A DNA stretch of 46,511 bases from a virus. The position numbers and the translations under genes were made by a program. The stretch covers positions 1-46,511 of IMG/VR virus record IMGVR_UViG_3300044812_000039; one strand, written 5' to 3'. The notes under the pieces were generated by a model. The model saw nothing but the letters and a program-made list of their open reading frames with translations, was not told the DNA's origin and made no database searches. Shown in pieces: positions 6,750 to 15,341 of the stretch (position 1 is the first letter of the stretch; each line of letters opens with the position of its first letter).

Positions 6750-8508
6750 CGGCGCCCACCAGAACGCTTCCCCCGAAGCCGATCGCCGCGAGCCTAACGA
6801 GTTAAAGGCGCGGGCGCAAGCGGCGAGTGCTTCGTTGACCGCGACGATCGAACGCGCGGCGGCGAAAGCGGGTGTGACCGTGGAAGCGTTCGCGAAGCTG
6901 CCGGTGGGGGAACAGAACGCGTTCCTGATCGAGACGAAGGCCGACGCGGAGCATCCGGAGAATGTGGCTGCGACGCGGTGGGTGAGTCCCGCCACGATCG
7001 AGCGATCGCCGTTCAACCGCGACATGTTCGACCCGGAGAAGCTGGCGGAGCTGATCGAGAACGTGAAGCAGCATGGGGTGCTGCAACCGCTGCTCGTGCG
7101 GCCGGTGCGATACGAGATGCGCGAAACGCCGCTCGGCTGGCACTTGATGTGCAATGAAGCGGTGGTCGCCGAGTTCACCGCGTCGCAAGAAGGCTTGGTG
7201 CGGAAGCGCCTGTCTGATTACACGCACATCACTCTGCAGATCGTGGCGGGCGAACGCCGCTGGCGCGCGGCGACGGTCGCGAAGCTGTCGGCAATCCCGG
7301 TCGTGGTGCGTCAGCTGACGGACGAAGAGGCGATCGAGTTCCAGGCAATCGAAAATCTGCAGCGTGAAGACCTGAACGCGATTCACGAAGCGGAGAAGTA
7401 CCAGCAACTGCTCGATTCGTATCACAAGCGCGGGCTCGAGCCGGCCGCGGCGATGGACCTGCTCGTCGAGAAGATCGGCAAAGCGAAGTCGACGATTTAC
7501 GAGCGGCTACGGCTGCTGAAGCTGCCGGAGAAAGCGAAAGCCGCTGCGATTGCCGGCACGTTGCCGCCGTCGCATGCGGCGCTGATCACGAAGTTGGCCG
7601 ACGATCCCGAGGCGCAAGCAGCGGTGACCGCTCGGATTCTGAAGCCGGCAAGGCATGAGGTCGCGAGTCACGAGCATGACAGCGGCGATCCGGCGGCCGG
7701 CCTGCCGGTGATGTCGTTTCGCGACGCGAAGCACCTGATCGATCAGGCAGCTCGCCAAATCGAGACGCGCCGGACCTTCAACAAACTGCGCGATGAGTTT
7801 GTGAAGAAGGGGAACCTCGTTCTCTCGTCGGCGGACAATAAGAAGGTCTTCCCGCACACCTACTCGTCTTCGCCGGATGCGAAGAGCGGGTTCGTTCGGG
7901 TGGAAGATTACTGTCCGCTCGGCAGCAACTCGAAGTCGTGGAAGGAAGCGCTCGGTAAATTCGCCCCTTCGCCGGTGCTCGGCCAAACGCAGAGCGGCGA
8001 GGCGGTCATTCTGTATGCGGCTACGGAGGCGCGTGCCGCGGCGAAGAAGAAGGGGCTGAAAGCACGCACGACCGACTCGGGTGGGCGTGTGGAGAGTGCC
8101 GCTGACAAGAAGCGAAAGGAAGAACTCGCGGCGCGGCAGGAACGGTTCGACGCGACACTGCAGCTGATCGGCGAACGCGCGAAGAACGTCTCGGGCGATT
8201 CGCCGGCGCTGTGGCGGTTTCTGTTCGAGCAGATCGTGAGGAGCGGCGCCGCGCGCGGTGATGGCATGCGGAAGCGGCTCGGCATCAAGGGCGACTATTG
8301 GGATCACAAGCCGCTGCTCGAGCACTTCAAGAACGCGACCGCGAAAGAACTGCGGGCGGCGATCGCTGAGCTGCTCGTAGGCGGCCACCGGCCCGGTTTG
8401 TACGGACAGCCGAAATGGGACTCGGCGTTCGTTTCGGCGTGCGCTGCCTTCGAGGTGAAGGTGCCTTCCTGGAACGTCGGCGGGGCAAAGCAGACATCTG
8501 GACGATGA
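6679..8508 (+). CDS. ParB/RepB/Spo0J-family protein
   Basis: 609 residues. The N-terminal CTPase/nuclease-like domain covers about residues 100-215 and contains the GERRWRA box (191-197); a helix-turn-helix follows at about 255-282 (GKAKSTIYERLRLLKLP). Between the first strand and the GERR box lies an extra ~40 residues (about 145-185) not usual in ParB. The ~290-residue C-terminal part is unassigned. Family members bind parS-like DNA sites for partition; in a phage operon a role in maintenance, replication or regulation is equally possible. An alternative start downstream of ATG 6679 would avoid the overlap with the preceding gene. Confidence 0.85.
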   Translation: MAATMEARRAAPAKAAGAPRPKPNGAHQNASPEADRREPNELKARAQAASASLTATIERAAAKAGVTVEAFAKLPVGEQNAFLIETKADAEHPENVAATRWVSPATIERSPFNRDMFDPEKLAELIENVKQHGVLQPLLVRPVRYEMRETPLGWHLMCNEAVVAEFTASQEGLVRKRLSDYTHITLQIVAGERRWRAATVAKLSAIPVVVRQLTDEEAIEFQAIENLQREDLNAIHEAEKYQQLLDSYHKRGLEPAAAMDLLVEKIGKAKSTIYERLRLLKLPEKAKAAAIAGTLPPSHAALITKLADDPEAQAAVTARILKPARHEVASHEHDSGDPAAGLPVMSFRDAKHLIDQAARQIETRRTFNKLRDEFVKKGNLVLSSADNKKVFPHTYSSSPDAKSGFVRVEDYCPLGSNSKSWKEALGKFAPSPVLGQTQSGEAVILYAATEARAAAKKKGLKARTTDSGGRVESAADKKRKEELAARQERFDATLQLIGERAKNVSGDSPALWRFLFEQIVRSGAARGDGMRKRLGIKGDYWDHKPLLEHFKNATAKELRAAIAELLVGGHRPGLYGQPKWDSAFVSACAAFEVKVPSWNVGGAKQTSGR

Positions 8509-8780
8509 GCGCGGGCGACCAACCAGAAGTCTACCAGGAGAGCTTCACGTCAGCCGCGGTTGATGGGGCGCGGATCAGCTGCGTAACCGCCAGTGTGCTG
8601 GTGCAGCTCGACAAGCGCATCATCGAGGAAGGCCGGCGCGAGTTCATTCTCGAGCAAATCGAGCTCGCCAGACAGTTCCTCGATATCGCGCGCAAGGCGC
8701 TTCCCGACGGTCCTGTCACATCGGTTCACATCGTGGGCGCTAACGAGGCCGCTGGAAGTGGGCTCATCATTCCAAGATGA
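8505..8780 (+). CDS. hypothetical protein, early operon
   Basis: 91 residues from the ATGA overlap at 8505. Mixed strand/helix with a central charged helix (RREFILEQIELARQFLDIARK). No family recognised. Confidence 0.6.
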   Translation: MSAGDQPEVYQESFTSAAVDGARISCVTASVLVQLDKRIIEEGRREFILEQIELARQFLDIARKALPDGPVTSVHIVGANEAAGSGLIIPR

Positions 8781-9127
8781 CGATCGACTCGATTCTCACG
8801 GAGTTGGTGATCTTCGCGAAGGAACGCGGCGCCGACGAGGAGCCCGAGTTCCGGAGTGTGATCAAGGCGGCGGAGCGGCACCTGGAAGATCTGCGCCGGC
8901 ATCGAGCGAAGCGATCGCGTTTATCGCGCCAGCCGGAGTGTGAGCGTTGCTGCGGGCCAAGCACGTCGGGCATTCTCTGTTGGGATTGCATCGCCGCGGC
9001 GCCGTTCGCGATCCGGAACGCATTTCGCAACGCGAGCGGGCTCGACGGCATCCGCGATGCGGCTGAGCAAATCCGGACCTGGATACGGACGTCGAGCCAT
9101 TCCGAAGAACGGAGGCACGCGGCGTGA
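8777..9127 (+). CDS. hypothetical protein with Cys-rich centre
   Basis: 116 residues. Cys residues at CERCC and CWDC, about 13 residues apart, form a likely zinc site between two helical parts. Coupled by ATGA to the upstream gene; its stop overlaps the next start (GTGATG). Confidence 0.6.
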   Translation: MTIDSILTELVIFAKERGADEEPEFRSVIKAAERHLEDLRRHRAKRSRLSRQPECERCCGPSTSGILCWDCIAAAPFAIRNAFRNASGLDGIRDAAEQIRTWIRTSSHSEERRHAA

Positions 9128-9333
9128 TGCCTCTGCGCGAAACCCGCAAACTGGCGACGGTTTTTGAAGAAGCGATCGCCGCGCTGCCGACACGCAACGT
9201 GCGGCGCGCGCTGCGCGAGGCGTCGCAGGGCACCGAAGTCGAGTGTGATCTCGCGCCGGCCATTCGCCGGCTCGCGCGCCGAGAACTCGCGAAGCGCGAT
9301 CGCCGCCGGCGTCAGCAGGTGTTGCCGCTATGA
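9127..9333 (+). CDS. hypothetical small basic protein
   Basis: 68 residues from ATG 9127; GTG 9124 directly before it is an equal candidate. Helical, with a very basic C-terminus (RRELAKRDRRRRQQ). It lies immediately upstream of the replication initiator. Confidence 0.55.
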   Translation: MPLRETRKLATVFEEAIAALPTRNVRRALREASQGTEVECDLAPAIRRLARRELAKRDRRRRQQVLPL

Positions 9334-10343
9334 CGGAAGATTTTCAGGGGCACTACCTAACGACGCGTGACGGCATGCTGAAGAAGCGCGTTGGCGAACA
9401 GGCGCAACGCGTGCTCGAGGCTTTCATGAAACTGTCGTTCCTGGCCGATCGGCTGACGGCTCCGGTGGCCAGGCTCGATGAGCTCGCGGATGCGACGCTG
9501 ATTCACCCGGGCAATCTGCGGCGGGTGATCGACGAGCTCGTGGAAGCGAAGGTGGTCGAGGAGCAGGCGCACGGCGAGTGGCTCGTGTATGAGGTGCGGC
9601 CGGACTGGCAGCAATGGCTGCTGCCGATGCGCAACCGGCCGGAGAAAGAGCAGCGGGCCGAGGCCGCGCTGAAGCGGATGATCGCCGCTGCGGCGAACGA
9701 TCCGGAGCAAATGAAGCTGCGAATGGCGATCGAGGAGGACGAGCTGAGCGAGAACAGCCGCGCGTTCGCGCCGGTCGTACGTCGTACGAGTGAGCAGGCC
9801 GAATCGATCGTACCGGGTACGAGTGGGGCGGTCGTACGAGGTACGAGTGACCGATCGTACGAGGTACGAGTCCCTCGTGAAGGTCCGGTCGTACGAGGTA
9901 CGAGTGACCCGCCCTTTAAAGCTTTAGGAGTTGTACAGGAGTCTAACGACTTTAAAGCTCCTAGAGCTTTAGGAGTGGAAGGGGCAACTCCGTGGGAGCC
10001 TGGCGAAGAATCCGGAGAATCGCGGTCGAGTGCCGACGATCCCGACTTCGAGATCCTGCTCGAGCGGATGTGGCGCGTGATTCCGGACCAGCGGGAGCAG
10101 TATGCCGGCGGATGGATCAACCGGGCGCGGTGTTGCCCGCGTGCAATGCGAATGGCGGTCGACAAGTGGCTGGAGTCGCCGCCGAAGAAGCTGAAGACGA
10201 CGAGTTGGCAGTGGCTGCGCGCGGAATACATCTCGACGGCTTACGCGCTGGGACTTGGCGACAAGCTCTCGCTGCAAGACCAGGACCGCCGCGGCTGGTG
10301 GAAACGACTGAGCGGGCGCGTGACTGCAACGTTGTGGCTGTGA
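9330..10343 (+). CDS. replication initiator (lambda O-like organisation)
   Basis: 337 residues. The N-terminal ~100 residues look like a winged helix (LADATLIHPGNLRRVIDELVEAKVV, strand wing after). Residues about 148-193 are a repetitive linker with VVRGTSD units, encoded by five 21-bp iterons. The C-terminal ~110 residues are a compact helical domain with several Trp. An initiator gene that contains its own iterons followed by an AT-rich stretch is the layout of the lambda origin in gene O. Protein family membership is inferred from this layout, not from strong sequence similarity. Confidence 0.7.
   Translation: MTEDFQGHYLTTRDGMLKKRVGEQAQRVLEAFMKLSFLADRLTAPVARLDELADATLIHPGNLRRVIDELVEAKVVEEQAHGEWLVYEVRPDWQQWLLPMRNRPEKEQRAEAALKRMIAAAANDPEQMKLRMAIEEDELSENSRAFAPVVRRTSEQAESIVPGTSGAVVRGTSDRSYEVRVPREGPVVRGTSDPPFKALGVVQESNDFKAPRALGVEGATPWEPGEESGESRSSADDPDFEILLERMWRVIPDQREQYAGGWINRARCCPRAMRMAVDKWLESPPKKLKTTSWQWLRAEYISTAYALGLGDKLSLQDQDRRGWWKRLSGRVTATLWL
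9773..9907. repeat. five iterons of a putative replication origin
   Basis: Five 21-bp direct repeats begin at 9773, 9806, 9830, 9853 and 9887. Three start GGTC and two GATC; the shared core is TCGTACGAGGTACGAGT, with changes in copies 1 and 2 only. Spacings of 33, 24, 23 and 34 bp place the copies irregularly on the helix. Each contains the palindrome TCGTACGA or a derivative. They are the expected binding sites of the initiator that encloses them. Confidence 0.85.
9914..9978. other. AT-rich stretch beside the iterons (putative duplex unwinding element)
   Basis: Directly downstream of the iterons the GC-rich sequence gives way to a locally AT-rich stretch with TTTAAAGC at 9915 and 9951 and GCTTTAGGAGT at 9921 and 9966. 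In lambda-type origins the unwinding region lies at this place. Confidence 0.65.
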
Positions 10344-10711
10344 TGAGCGCGAAGTTTCCGAACGGCGTTGCGGGTCATGTGGTGTCGATGCACCGGGCTT
10401 ACGCTTCCGTTCCCACCTCGTTAGCGGTATGCGAATGCGGCTGGCGTTCTGAGCTCCCGACGCGGCATTTCCGGAAGCAGGACCGCGCGATCGATAAACA
10501 CTGGGCAGAGGTATCCGACCGCTACGTTCTGGTAACGACGAGGGGCGGCGAGCGTTACTACATCTCGGGCGAGCGTGTCGACGAGGGCAAGTGGACGAAC
10601 AGACTCAGCCGAGCGCGGACGTTTAGCGCCGAGGAAGCGAAGACGGCGAAGGGTAGATCGCATGCCGAAATTCTGCCGTTGGGGAACGCGAAAGCGGAGG
10701 TTGCGAGTTGA
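10343..10711 (+). CDS. hypothetical protein, early operon
   Basis: 122 residues from ATG 10343, which overlaps the stop of the initiator gene (TGATG). A CECGW turn near residue 32 and several His residues hint at a metal site. Its place directly after an O-like gene is where lambda carries the helicase loader P, but nothing in the sequence supports that role. Confidence 0.6.
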   Translation: MSAKFPNGVAGHVVSMHRAYASVPTSLAVCECGWRSELPTRHFRKQDRAIDKHWAEVSDRYVLVTTRGGERYYISGERVDEGKWTNRLSRARTFSAEEAKTAKGRSHAEILPLGNAKAEVAS

Positions 10712-10899
10712 GCGCGAGCACCGAAACGACGTCGCCGCCGTGGAGCGGTGTGAAGTACGTGTGCAAGTGCGGGACGCGCTGGCAGCTCGAGGCGGCCGAC
10801 AAGTGCACCGAACTCTTCATCGACGGCACAGCTGGTCGGTCGTTCAAAACGCCGCCGTGCCCGGATTGCGAGGCTGTCAGCTGCGTGGAGGTACCGTGA
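10708..10899 (+). CDS. small zinc-ribbon protein
   Basis: 63 residues, start TTG 10708 overlapping the upstream TGA (TTGA). Two Cys pairs, CKCG and CPDC, about 30 residues apart, form a probable Zn ribbon. Function unknown. Confidence 0.6.
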   Translation: MSASTETTSPPWSGVKYVCKCGTRWQLEAADKCTELFIDGTAGRSFKTPPCPDCEAVSCVEVP

Positions 10900-11213
10900 G
10901 AATGGTTTTCGAATTCGATGAAGGTCAACGGCAGGCGACGGTGCTAGCGCTCGCGAAGCTGTCGCTCACGCGGCCTGGCTGGCTGGATCTGCTGACGCGG
11001 ATCGCGACGAAGCTCGGCGGCGACGATCTGTTCGAAGACTTCCGCCGACAAGGTGCTGATGAGGGCGTCCCGGGCGTCTGCAAGCTCTGTGGCTGCACGG
11101 AAGAGGATTGCCGGCGCTGCATACAGCGGACCGGCGGTCCGTGCATGTGGGTGAACGAGGAACGCACGATCTGCAGCGCGTGCGTGGGAAGTCTGCTGAC
11201 GATCGGTCTATGA
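10896..11213 (+). CDS. Cys-rich zinc-binding phage protein
   Basis: 105 residues from GTG 10896 (GTGA overlap); ATG 10902 is an alternative start. Helical N-terminus, then a Cys-rich tail: CKLCGC, CRRC, PCMW and CSAC. This spacing matches a C-terminal motif I know from many small phage proteins that end in a CSAC-type segment; the function is unknown. Confidence 0.65.
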   Translation: MRMVFEFDEGQRQATVLALAKLSLTRPGWLDLLTRIATKLGGDDLFEDFRRQGADEGVPGVCKLCGCTEEDCRRCIQRTGGPCMWVNEERTICSACVGSLLTIGL

Positions 11214-11323
11214 GCGATCACCGCGCCACAATGCTGCTGCGCTCGGTGCGAAGAGCACGACCGCAAACACAAATGAACGACCGGCGGCGCTTCACCCAAT
11301 CGAACGTGGGACGAGAATCATGA
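11210..11323 (+). CDS. 37-residue basic peptide
   Basis: A very short gene supported by ATGA overlaps at both ends (11210 and 11320). The product is strongly basic (RRARPQTQMNDRRR). No function can be given. Confidence 0.45.
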   Translation: MSDHRATMLLRSVRRARPQTQMNDRRRFTQSNVGRES

Positions 11324-11556
11324 GCAAACTCTCTGAAGCAGCGTCGTACGCGAAACTGATGCCTACGCAGATTCGGCAGGAGATTGTGCAAGCCGACATG
11401 GCGATCGCGCGCGCTCGATTCCTGATCGAGGGCTGCAAGCTGCACAGCGACGACTACTGGAGCTACGCGCGGGTGATCGAGAGCAAGCGCAACTTCCTCG
11501 CGATCGCGAAGCGTGCGCTCGCGGCGCACAACCAGGACGGTACCAGAAAGACATGA
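11320..11556 (+). CDS. hypothetical helical protein
   Basis: 78 residues, predicted helical throughout, no recognised domain. ATGA overlap to the ATPase gene that follows suggests joint synthesis with it. Confidence 0.6.
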   Translation: MSKLSEAASYAKLMPTQIRQEIVQADMAIARARFLIEGCKLHSDDYWSYARVIESKRNFLAIAKRALAAHNQDGTRKT

Positions 11557-13388
11557 GCGAACTCGCAGTCCCTGTAAAAGTCCTCGATCAACACTTGGTC
11601 GTGCTCGGCAAAACCGGCGCCGGCAAATCATCCACGCTCCGCCATTTCGTGGAGTACCTGCTGTCGCATAACAAACGCGTCTGCATCATCGATCCGAAAG
11701 GCGACTGGTGGGGACTGAAGGCGGCGGCCGATGGGAAAGGGAAAGGCTTTCCGGTGATAACGTTCGGCCAGTTCAAAGGTGAAGAGGATGTGAGCGACGT
11801 GCCGATCAGTCGTGAGTCGGGAACGGAAGTCGCGGAGATCGTGGCGAGCGGAAACCGGCCGATGGTGATCGGGTTGCGCGGTTGGATGCCGGCGGCGCAG
11901 TCGCAATTCTGGGTCGACTTCGCGTCGACGATCTACAACTCGAAATCGTGCGGCGGCTTGTATCTGATCATCGATGAGATCCAGAACTGGGCGCCGAAAG
12001 AGCGGACCGGGTTCGAGGCGGAGAACATGGCGCTCTACTGGACGAAGAAGCTGCTCTCGGAAGGGCGGGGCCTCGGCCTGACGATCTTCTGTGGATCGCA
12101 ACGGCCGCAGAGCGTGCACAATGGCGTGCTGACGCAGTGCGAGACGCTGGTGGCGATGCGTTTGATTCACGACGCCGATTGCACGGCCGTGGAAAGCTGG
12201 CTGAAGCGCACGCGCGACAAAGAGAAGCGAGCTGAGATCATGACCAGCCTGCCCGACCTCGGCCGCGGCGAGGCGTGGGTGTGGTCGCCGGAAGTCGGCT
12301 TCGGTCCGGTGCGGATGCAGTTCCCGATGTTCGAGACGTTCGACTCGTTCGCGGCGCTGCAGCTGCAGAAGAAGGTAAACAAACGCGGCTGGGCGGATGT
12401 GAACCTGGAGGACGTGCGGCAAAAGCTCGCGGCGGTGATCGAGGAGAAGCGTGCTAACGATCCGCGCGAGCTGAAGGCTGAGATCGTGAAACTGAACCGC
12501 ACGAAGATGCAGCAAGACATGGTGGCCACGCGCGCGACGCAGGACATGCGTCGGACCGTTGAGAAGCGCGTCGAAGTGCCGGTGCTGAAGGATGGGCAAA
12601 TAGCCGCCGTGGAAACGGTCCTAACCCGCGCAGAACGGCTGTTCTCGAAGTATCGCGAGGATTCGCTAACGCTCGTCTCCGGAATGAGCACGGCACTGAA
12701 GCCGCTGGAGGATGCGTTCTGCAAAGTTCGCGATGCCGGGTTACCATCACCAGCACGCGAGACGCGCGCTCTGCCCGGCGGTCGGATCGCCACCGGCCAA
12801 ACGATTCGGCCGAATGAGCAATCGCCATTGCTCACCGGCACGCCGGCGGCGACCAGCGTTCCGCCGCCGCCAGTCCAGACATCTGCCAAGGGCGGGACGG
12901 ACCTGCCGCCGCGACGTCAACGGATCCTCGATGCGCTGTTGTTCTTTGAGTCGTTAGGCTACGGAGACGCGGCGCGTGAGTGGGTGGCGTTCTTCTGCGA
13001 TACTTCGCCGAATTCCTCGACCTACGAGAAAGACTGCGGCGCGATGCGATCGGCGGGATTGGTCAGTTATCCGGCAGCCGGCCGTATGCAGCTGCAGGAG
13101 CCCGGCAGAACGGTCGCGCGGCCGACGCAGCCAATCTCACTCCCGGAGTTCCACGCGAAGGTAGAGAGGCTCCTACCGCCGCGCCGGCAGAAGATCGCGC
13201 GGGCGTTGATCGACGTGTATCCGGATGCGCTGCGGCGCGATCAGCTCGCGGAGCGTTGCGTCACGAGCGCGGACTCGAGCACGTTCGAGAAAGACTTGGG
13301 CGGCATGCGCACGGCGGGGCTGCTGGTTTATCCGCAGCCTAACTACGCGAAGGCGGCAGATCTGCTATTTCCACCGCTGCCAGCGTAA
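11553..13388 (+). CDS. HerA/FtsK-like ATPase with two C-terminal winged-helix repeats
   Basis: 611 residues. An ATPase domain of the HerA/VirB4/DUF87 kind: Walker A GKTGAGKS at 19-26 and Walker B LYLIIDE ending at Asp141-Glu142, with a later GSQRPQS segment typical of the sensor region. Residues ~280-350 are charged and coiled. The C-terminus carries two copies of a ~55-residue winged-helix-like unit (about 451-507 and 541-594), each starting LPPRRQ and ending AGLxxYP. Such ATPases translocate DNA or protein. Conjugation-type partners are absent; a role in DNA processing of the phage is inferred. Confidence 0.8.
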   Translation: MSELAVPVKVLDQHLVVLGKTGAGKSSTLRHFVEYLLSHNKRVCIIDPKGDWWGLKAAADGKGKGFPVITFGQFKGEEDVSDVPISRESGTEVAEIVASGNRPMVIGLRGWMPAAQSQFWVDFASTIYNSKSCGGLYLIIDEIQNWAPKERTGFEAENMALYWTKKLLSEGRGLGLTIFCGSQRPQSVHNGVLTQCETLVAMRLIHDADCTAVESWLKRTRDKEKRAEIMTSLPDLGRGEAWVWSPEVGFGPVRMQFPMFETFDSFAALQLQKKVNKRGWADVNLEDVRQKLAAVIEEKRANDPRELKAEIVKLNRTKMQQDMVATRATQDMRRTVEKRVEVPVLKDGQIAAVETVLTRAERLFSKYREDSLTLVSGMSTALKPLEDAFCKVRDAGLPSPARETRALPGGRIATGQTIRPNEQSPLLTGTPAATSVPPPPVQTSAKGGTDLPPRRQRILDALLFFESLGYGDAAREWVAFFCDTSPNSSTYEKDCGAMRSAGLVSYPAAGRMQLQEPGRTVARPTQPISLPEFHAKVERLLPPRRQKIARALIDVYPDALRRDQLAERCVTSADSSTFEKDLGGMRTAGLLVYPQPNYAKAADLLFPPLPA

Positions 13389-13407
13389 CGGGGCTTGCCT
13401 GCTGGTG

Positions 13408-13413
13408 TATAAT
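13408..13413 (+). promoter_or_regulatory. candidate -10 box
   Basis: A perfect TATAAT, preceded by TGGTG, lies 18 bases before the ATG at 13431 in the short space after the long early operon. No -35 hexamer at standard spacing is evident. It could start transcription of the 13431 gene. Confidence 0.45.
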
Positions 13414-13430
13414 CGCGTGCAAAGCGCGAA

Positions 13431-13706
13431 ATGGTCACACTGGCTGTCCAGGGCACAACACCCGACGAGATCGATGACTGGTGCATCAACCGGCTACGGC
13501 AACGCGGTTATATCGTCGAGACGCGCGGGCCGTGGGAAACACCGGCGAAACTCTGCCGGCGGCTGAGGATATCGCGGAGCAAGTTCCGCCGGCGCTGGCG
13601 CCGGTATCCGCGGCCGAAAGCATCGGATGTGCAGATGGGCGAGAAGGGTCGACTGGTGAGCCTGCGGAGCAACACGGTGCTCGATCTGTTCCTGAAGAAT
13701 CGCTGA
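13431..13706 (+). CDS. small basic HTH protein
   Basis: 91 residues. A helix-turn-helix-like segment (TPAKLCRRLRISRSKFRRRW) in the centre and a highly basic surface point to DNA binding. It follows a candidate TATAAT box and precedes another HTH protein; excisionase or regulator are both possible. No family match recognised. Confidence 0.6.
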   Translation: MVTLAVQGTTPDEIDDWCINRLRQRGYIVETRGPWETPAKLCRRLRISRSKFRRRWRRYPRPKASDVQMGEKGRLVSLRSNTVLDLFLKNR

Positions 13707-13719
13707 CACGAGCAACTTA

Positions 13720-13745
13720 GCTCCGCAATTCTGCGAGTTAGGAGC
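13720..13745. other. short stem-loop in the 13707-13779 gap
   Basis: GCTCC and GGAGC arms enclose a nested CGCA-ATTC-TGCG hairpin. No T-tract follows, so a terminator role is doubtful. Apart from this structure the 73-bp gap shows nothing. Confidence 0.35.
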
Positions 13746-13779
13746 GGGTTAGCGTCGGTCTGGGCGCTTGAGTGTTTGA

Positions 13780-14580
13780 ATGCTGACAGTCGATCACGGA
13801 AGACTTGCGGCCATGCGAGACGCTCAGGGCGACGGAGAAGAGTACGTCGGGAAGGAAGAGCGGCTGCATCGCGAGCGGTTGCGCAGGATCGCCGGGATGA
13901 CGCCCGAACAGAAGAAGCGCGAAATCGAGCGCCTCGATCGCGAGCAGTCGAAGATGTGGGACGAAGGCGACGAGGCAACAAGCGGACCGAGGCGCAACGG
14001 CCGCAAGCTTGCCGTGGTGGACGAAGACCTTTATCTGCCGGCCGAAAGCGAGGAATCGCGCGTGCTCTCGATCATCGCTTCGCAGGCGGTGAAGTTGCCT
14101 GCCGGTATCTCGCGGCTGTGGTTCAACCAGGCTGTCGCGAGTGTGGTAGTCGCGACGCTGCAGGACGCGGCTTCTGGCAAAGAACTCGGCGAACTGTTTG
14201 AGGGCGACGGTTACACGCGGTCGGAGATGGAGCTCGCAGCGAGATTGCTGGCTGAGCTGATCGACGCGACCAATCCGAGGCTGCAGGCGAAGTGCCTGGC
14301 ATTCGTCCTCGGGCTGAACATCGGCGGCGGAAAGAGCGAGACCGCGATCGCGCTCGAAGAGGGAGTCGGGAGAGCGACCGTGTCGAAGCGGTGCGTGCGA
14401 CTCAAACAGGTTTTCGCGTTGAATCCATCGCGCGGGATGAAGAGTGAGGCCGCGGTGCGGTCTTACAGCAAACGCCAGACTGGCAAACGCGCGCGGCCGA
14501 AGCCGATCGCGTGGAGCTTGTCAGGATTACTGAAAGGGGTACTCGACAGTGCGTCAGTTATCAGACCAGCAACAGCCTAA
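13780..14580 (+). CDS. hypothetical protein with C-terminal HTH
   Basis: 266 residues from ATG 13780; ATG 13813 is an alternative. Charged helical N-terminus (to about 80), a middle helical domain, then an HTH-like segment (SETAIALEEGVGRATVSKR) near residue 190 and a basic tail. The layout resembles phage transcription factors or recombination regulators. The stop falls inside a GCCTAACGA motif and overlaps the next gene by 32 bases. Confidence 0.6.
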   Translation: MLTVDHGRLAAMRDAQGDGEEYVGKEERLHRERLRRIAGMTPEQKKREIERLDREQSKMWDEGDEATSGPRRNGRKLAVVDEDLYLPAESEESRVLSIIASQAVKLPAGISRLWFNQAVASVVVATLQDAASGKELGELFEGDGYTRSEMELAARLLAELIDATNPRLQAKCLAFVLGLNIGGGKSETAIALEEGVGRATVSKRCVRLKQVFALNPSRGMKSEAAVRSYSKRQTGKRARPKPIAWSLSGLLKGVLDSASVIRPATA

Positions 14581-15103
14581 CGAATTGCAGATCATCGAGC
14601 CGGAGATGGCCAAGGTCTGCGACGCAGTGCAAGAAGCGATCGCTGCGGAGCATCAAGCGATGGCTGCGATCCACCATCTCATCCGAACGAAGATCATCGC
14701 AGGGGAATTACTCGCTGCGAAACGCGAGAGCGCGAAGCGCGGTGACTGGGTCGCCTGGTGTGACAACGTGCTGCCAATCTCGTACGACACAGCTAATCGC
14801 TGGATCGGTCTCTTCCTGTTCATCAAGACGCGAGGAGAGCACGCGCTGGATGACGCGAAGACGGTCCGTCAGGCTTACGTGCTTGCTGGGTTGCTGCCTG
14901 AGTCGCAGGGCGGAACAAGTGGCGGTGGGTCGTCTGCGTCGGAGGATGCCTACCTGACAGACCTAGTGAGAACAAACACGCGTCTCAGCGCGCAAGTCGC
15001 CAAGCGTCCGCTCGCACAGTGGCCAGTGGATCAGCTGCGCAGTCTGCGCGAGCGGCTCAAACCGCTGGTAGAACTGTACGTCGAAGTGCAGGCGATCGCG
15101 TGA
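14549..15103 (+). CDS. DUF3102-like protein
   Basis: 184 residues from GTG 14549. The segment IIAGELLAAKRESAKRGDW followed by VAWCDNVLPIS and TANRWIGL matches the DUF3102 pattern found in phage and plasmid proteins, which often sit near ParB-type genes. The C-terminal ~50 residues are helical and basic. Biochemical role unknown. Confidence 0.65.
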   Translation: MRQLSDQQQPNELQIIEPEMAKVCDAVQEAIAAEHQAMAAIHHLIRTKIIAGELLAAKRESAKRGDWVAWCDNVLPISYDTANRWIGLFLFIKTRGEHALDDAKTVRQAYVLAGLLPESQGGTSGGGSSASEDAYLTDLVRTNTRLSAQVAKRPLAQWPVDQLRSLRERLKPLVELYVEVQAIA

Positions 15104-15158
15104 CCAGACCCACCCCCCCACTAGGGAGTCTCCTACGCACTGCCAAAATTGAGGGGTC

Positions 15159-15341
15159 ATGACGACTCCCGTCGTTTGCGTATCTGAGATGAAAAAAGCA
15201 ACTTCCCACGAAATTTCGAAACGACGGTCGATCGATCGGCGTCTCCGCGATGACCATGAAGGGCGCCAAAACGCCAAAGCAGGGCATCTGGAATCGCGGT
15301 TTTCTGCAACTGCGATCGCATCATGCCGTCTGCCGATCTGA
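15159..15341 (+). CDS. possible small basic protein (doubtful)
   Basis: 60-residue frame with a good GAGGGG Shine-Dalgarno site five bases before ATG 15159, but an unremarkable basic product and a 19-base overlap with the next gene. The 15104-15158 spacer before it shows nothing clear. Confidence 0.3.
   Translation: MTTPVVCVSEMKKATSHEISKRRSIDRRLRDDHEGRQNAKAGHLESRFSATAIASCRLPI

Noticed and set aside
12454-12828. Minus-strand frames inside the ATPase gene
   Set aside because: Arg/Ser/Ala-rich shadow products; the plus-strand frame has Walker motifs throughout a 611-residue protein.
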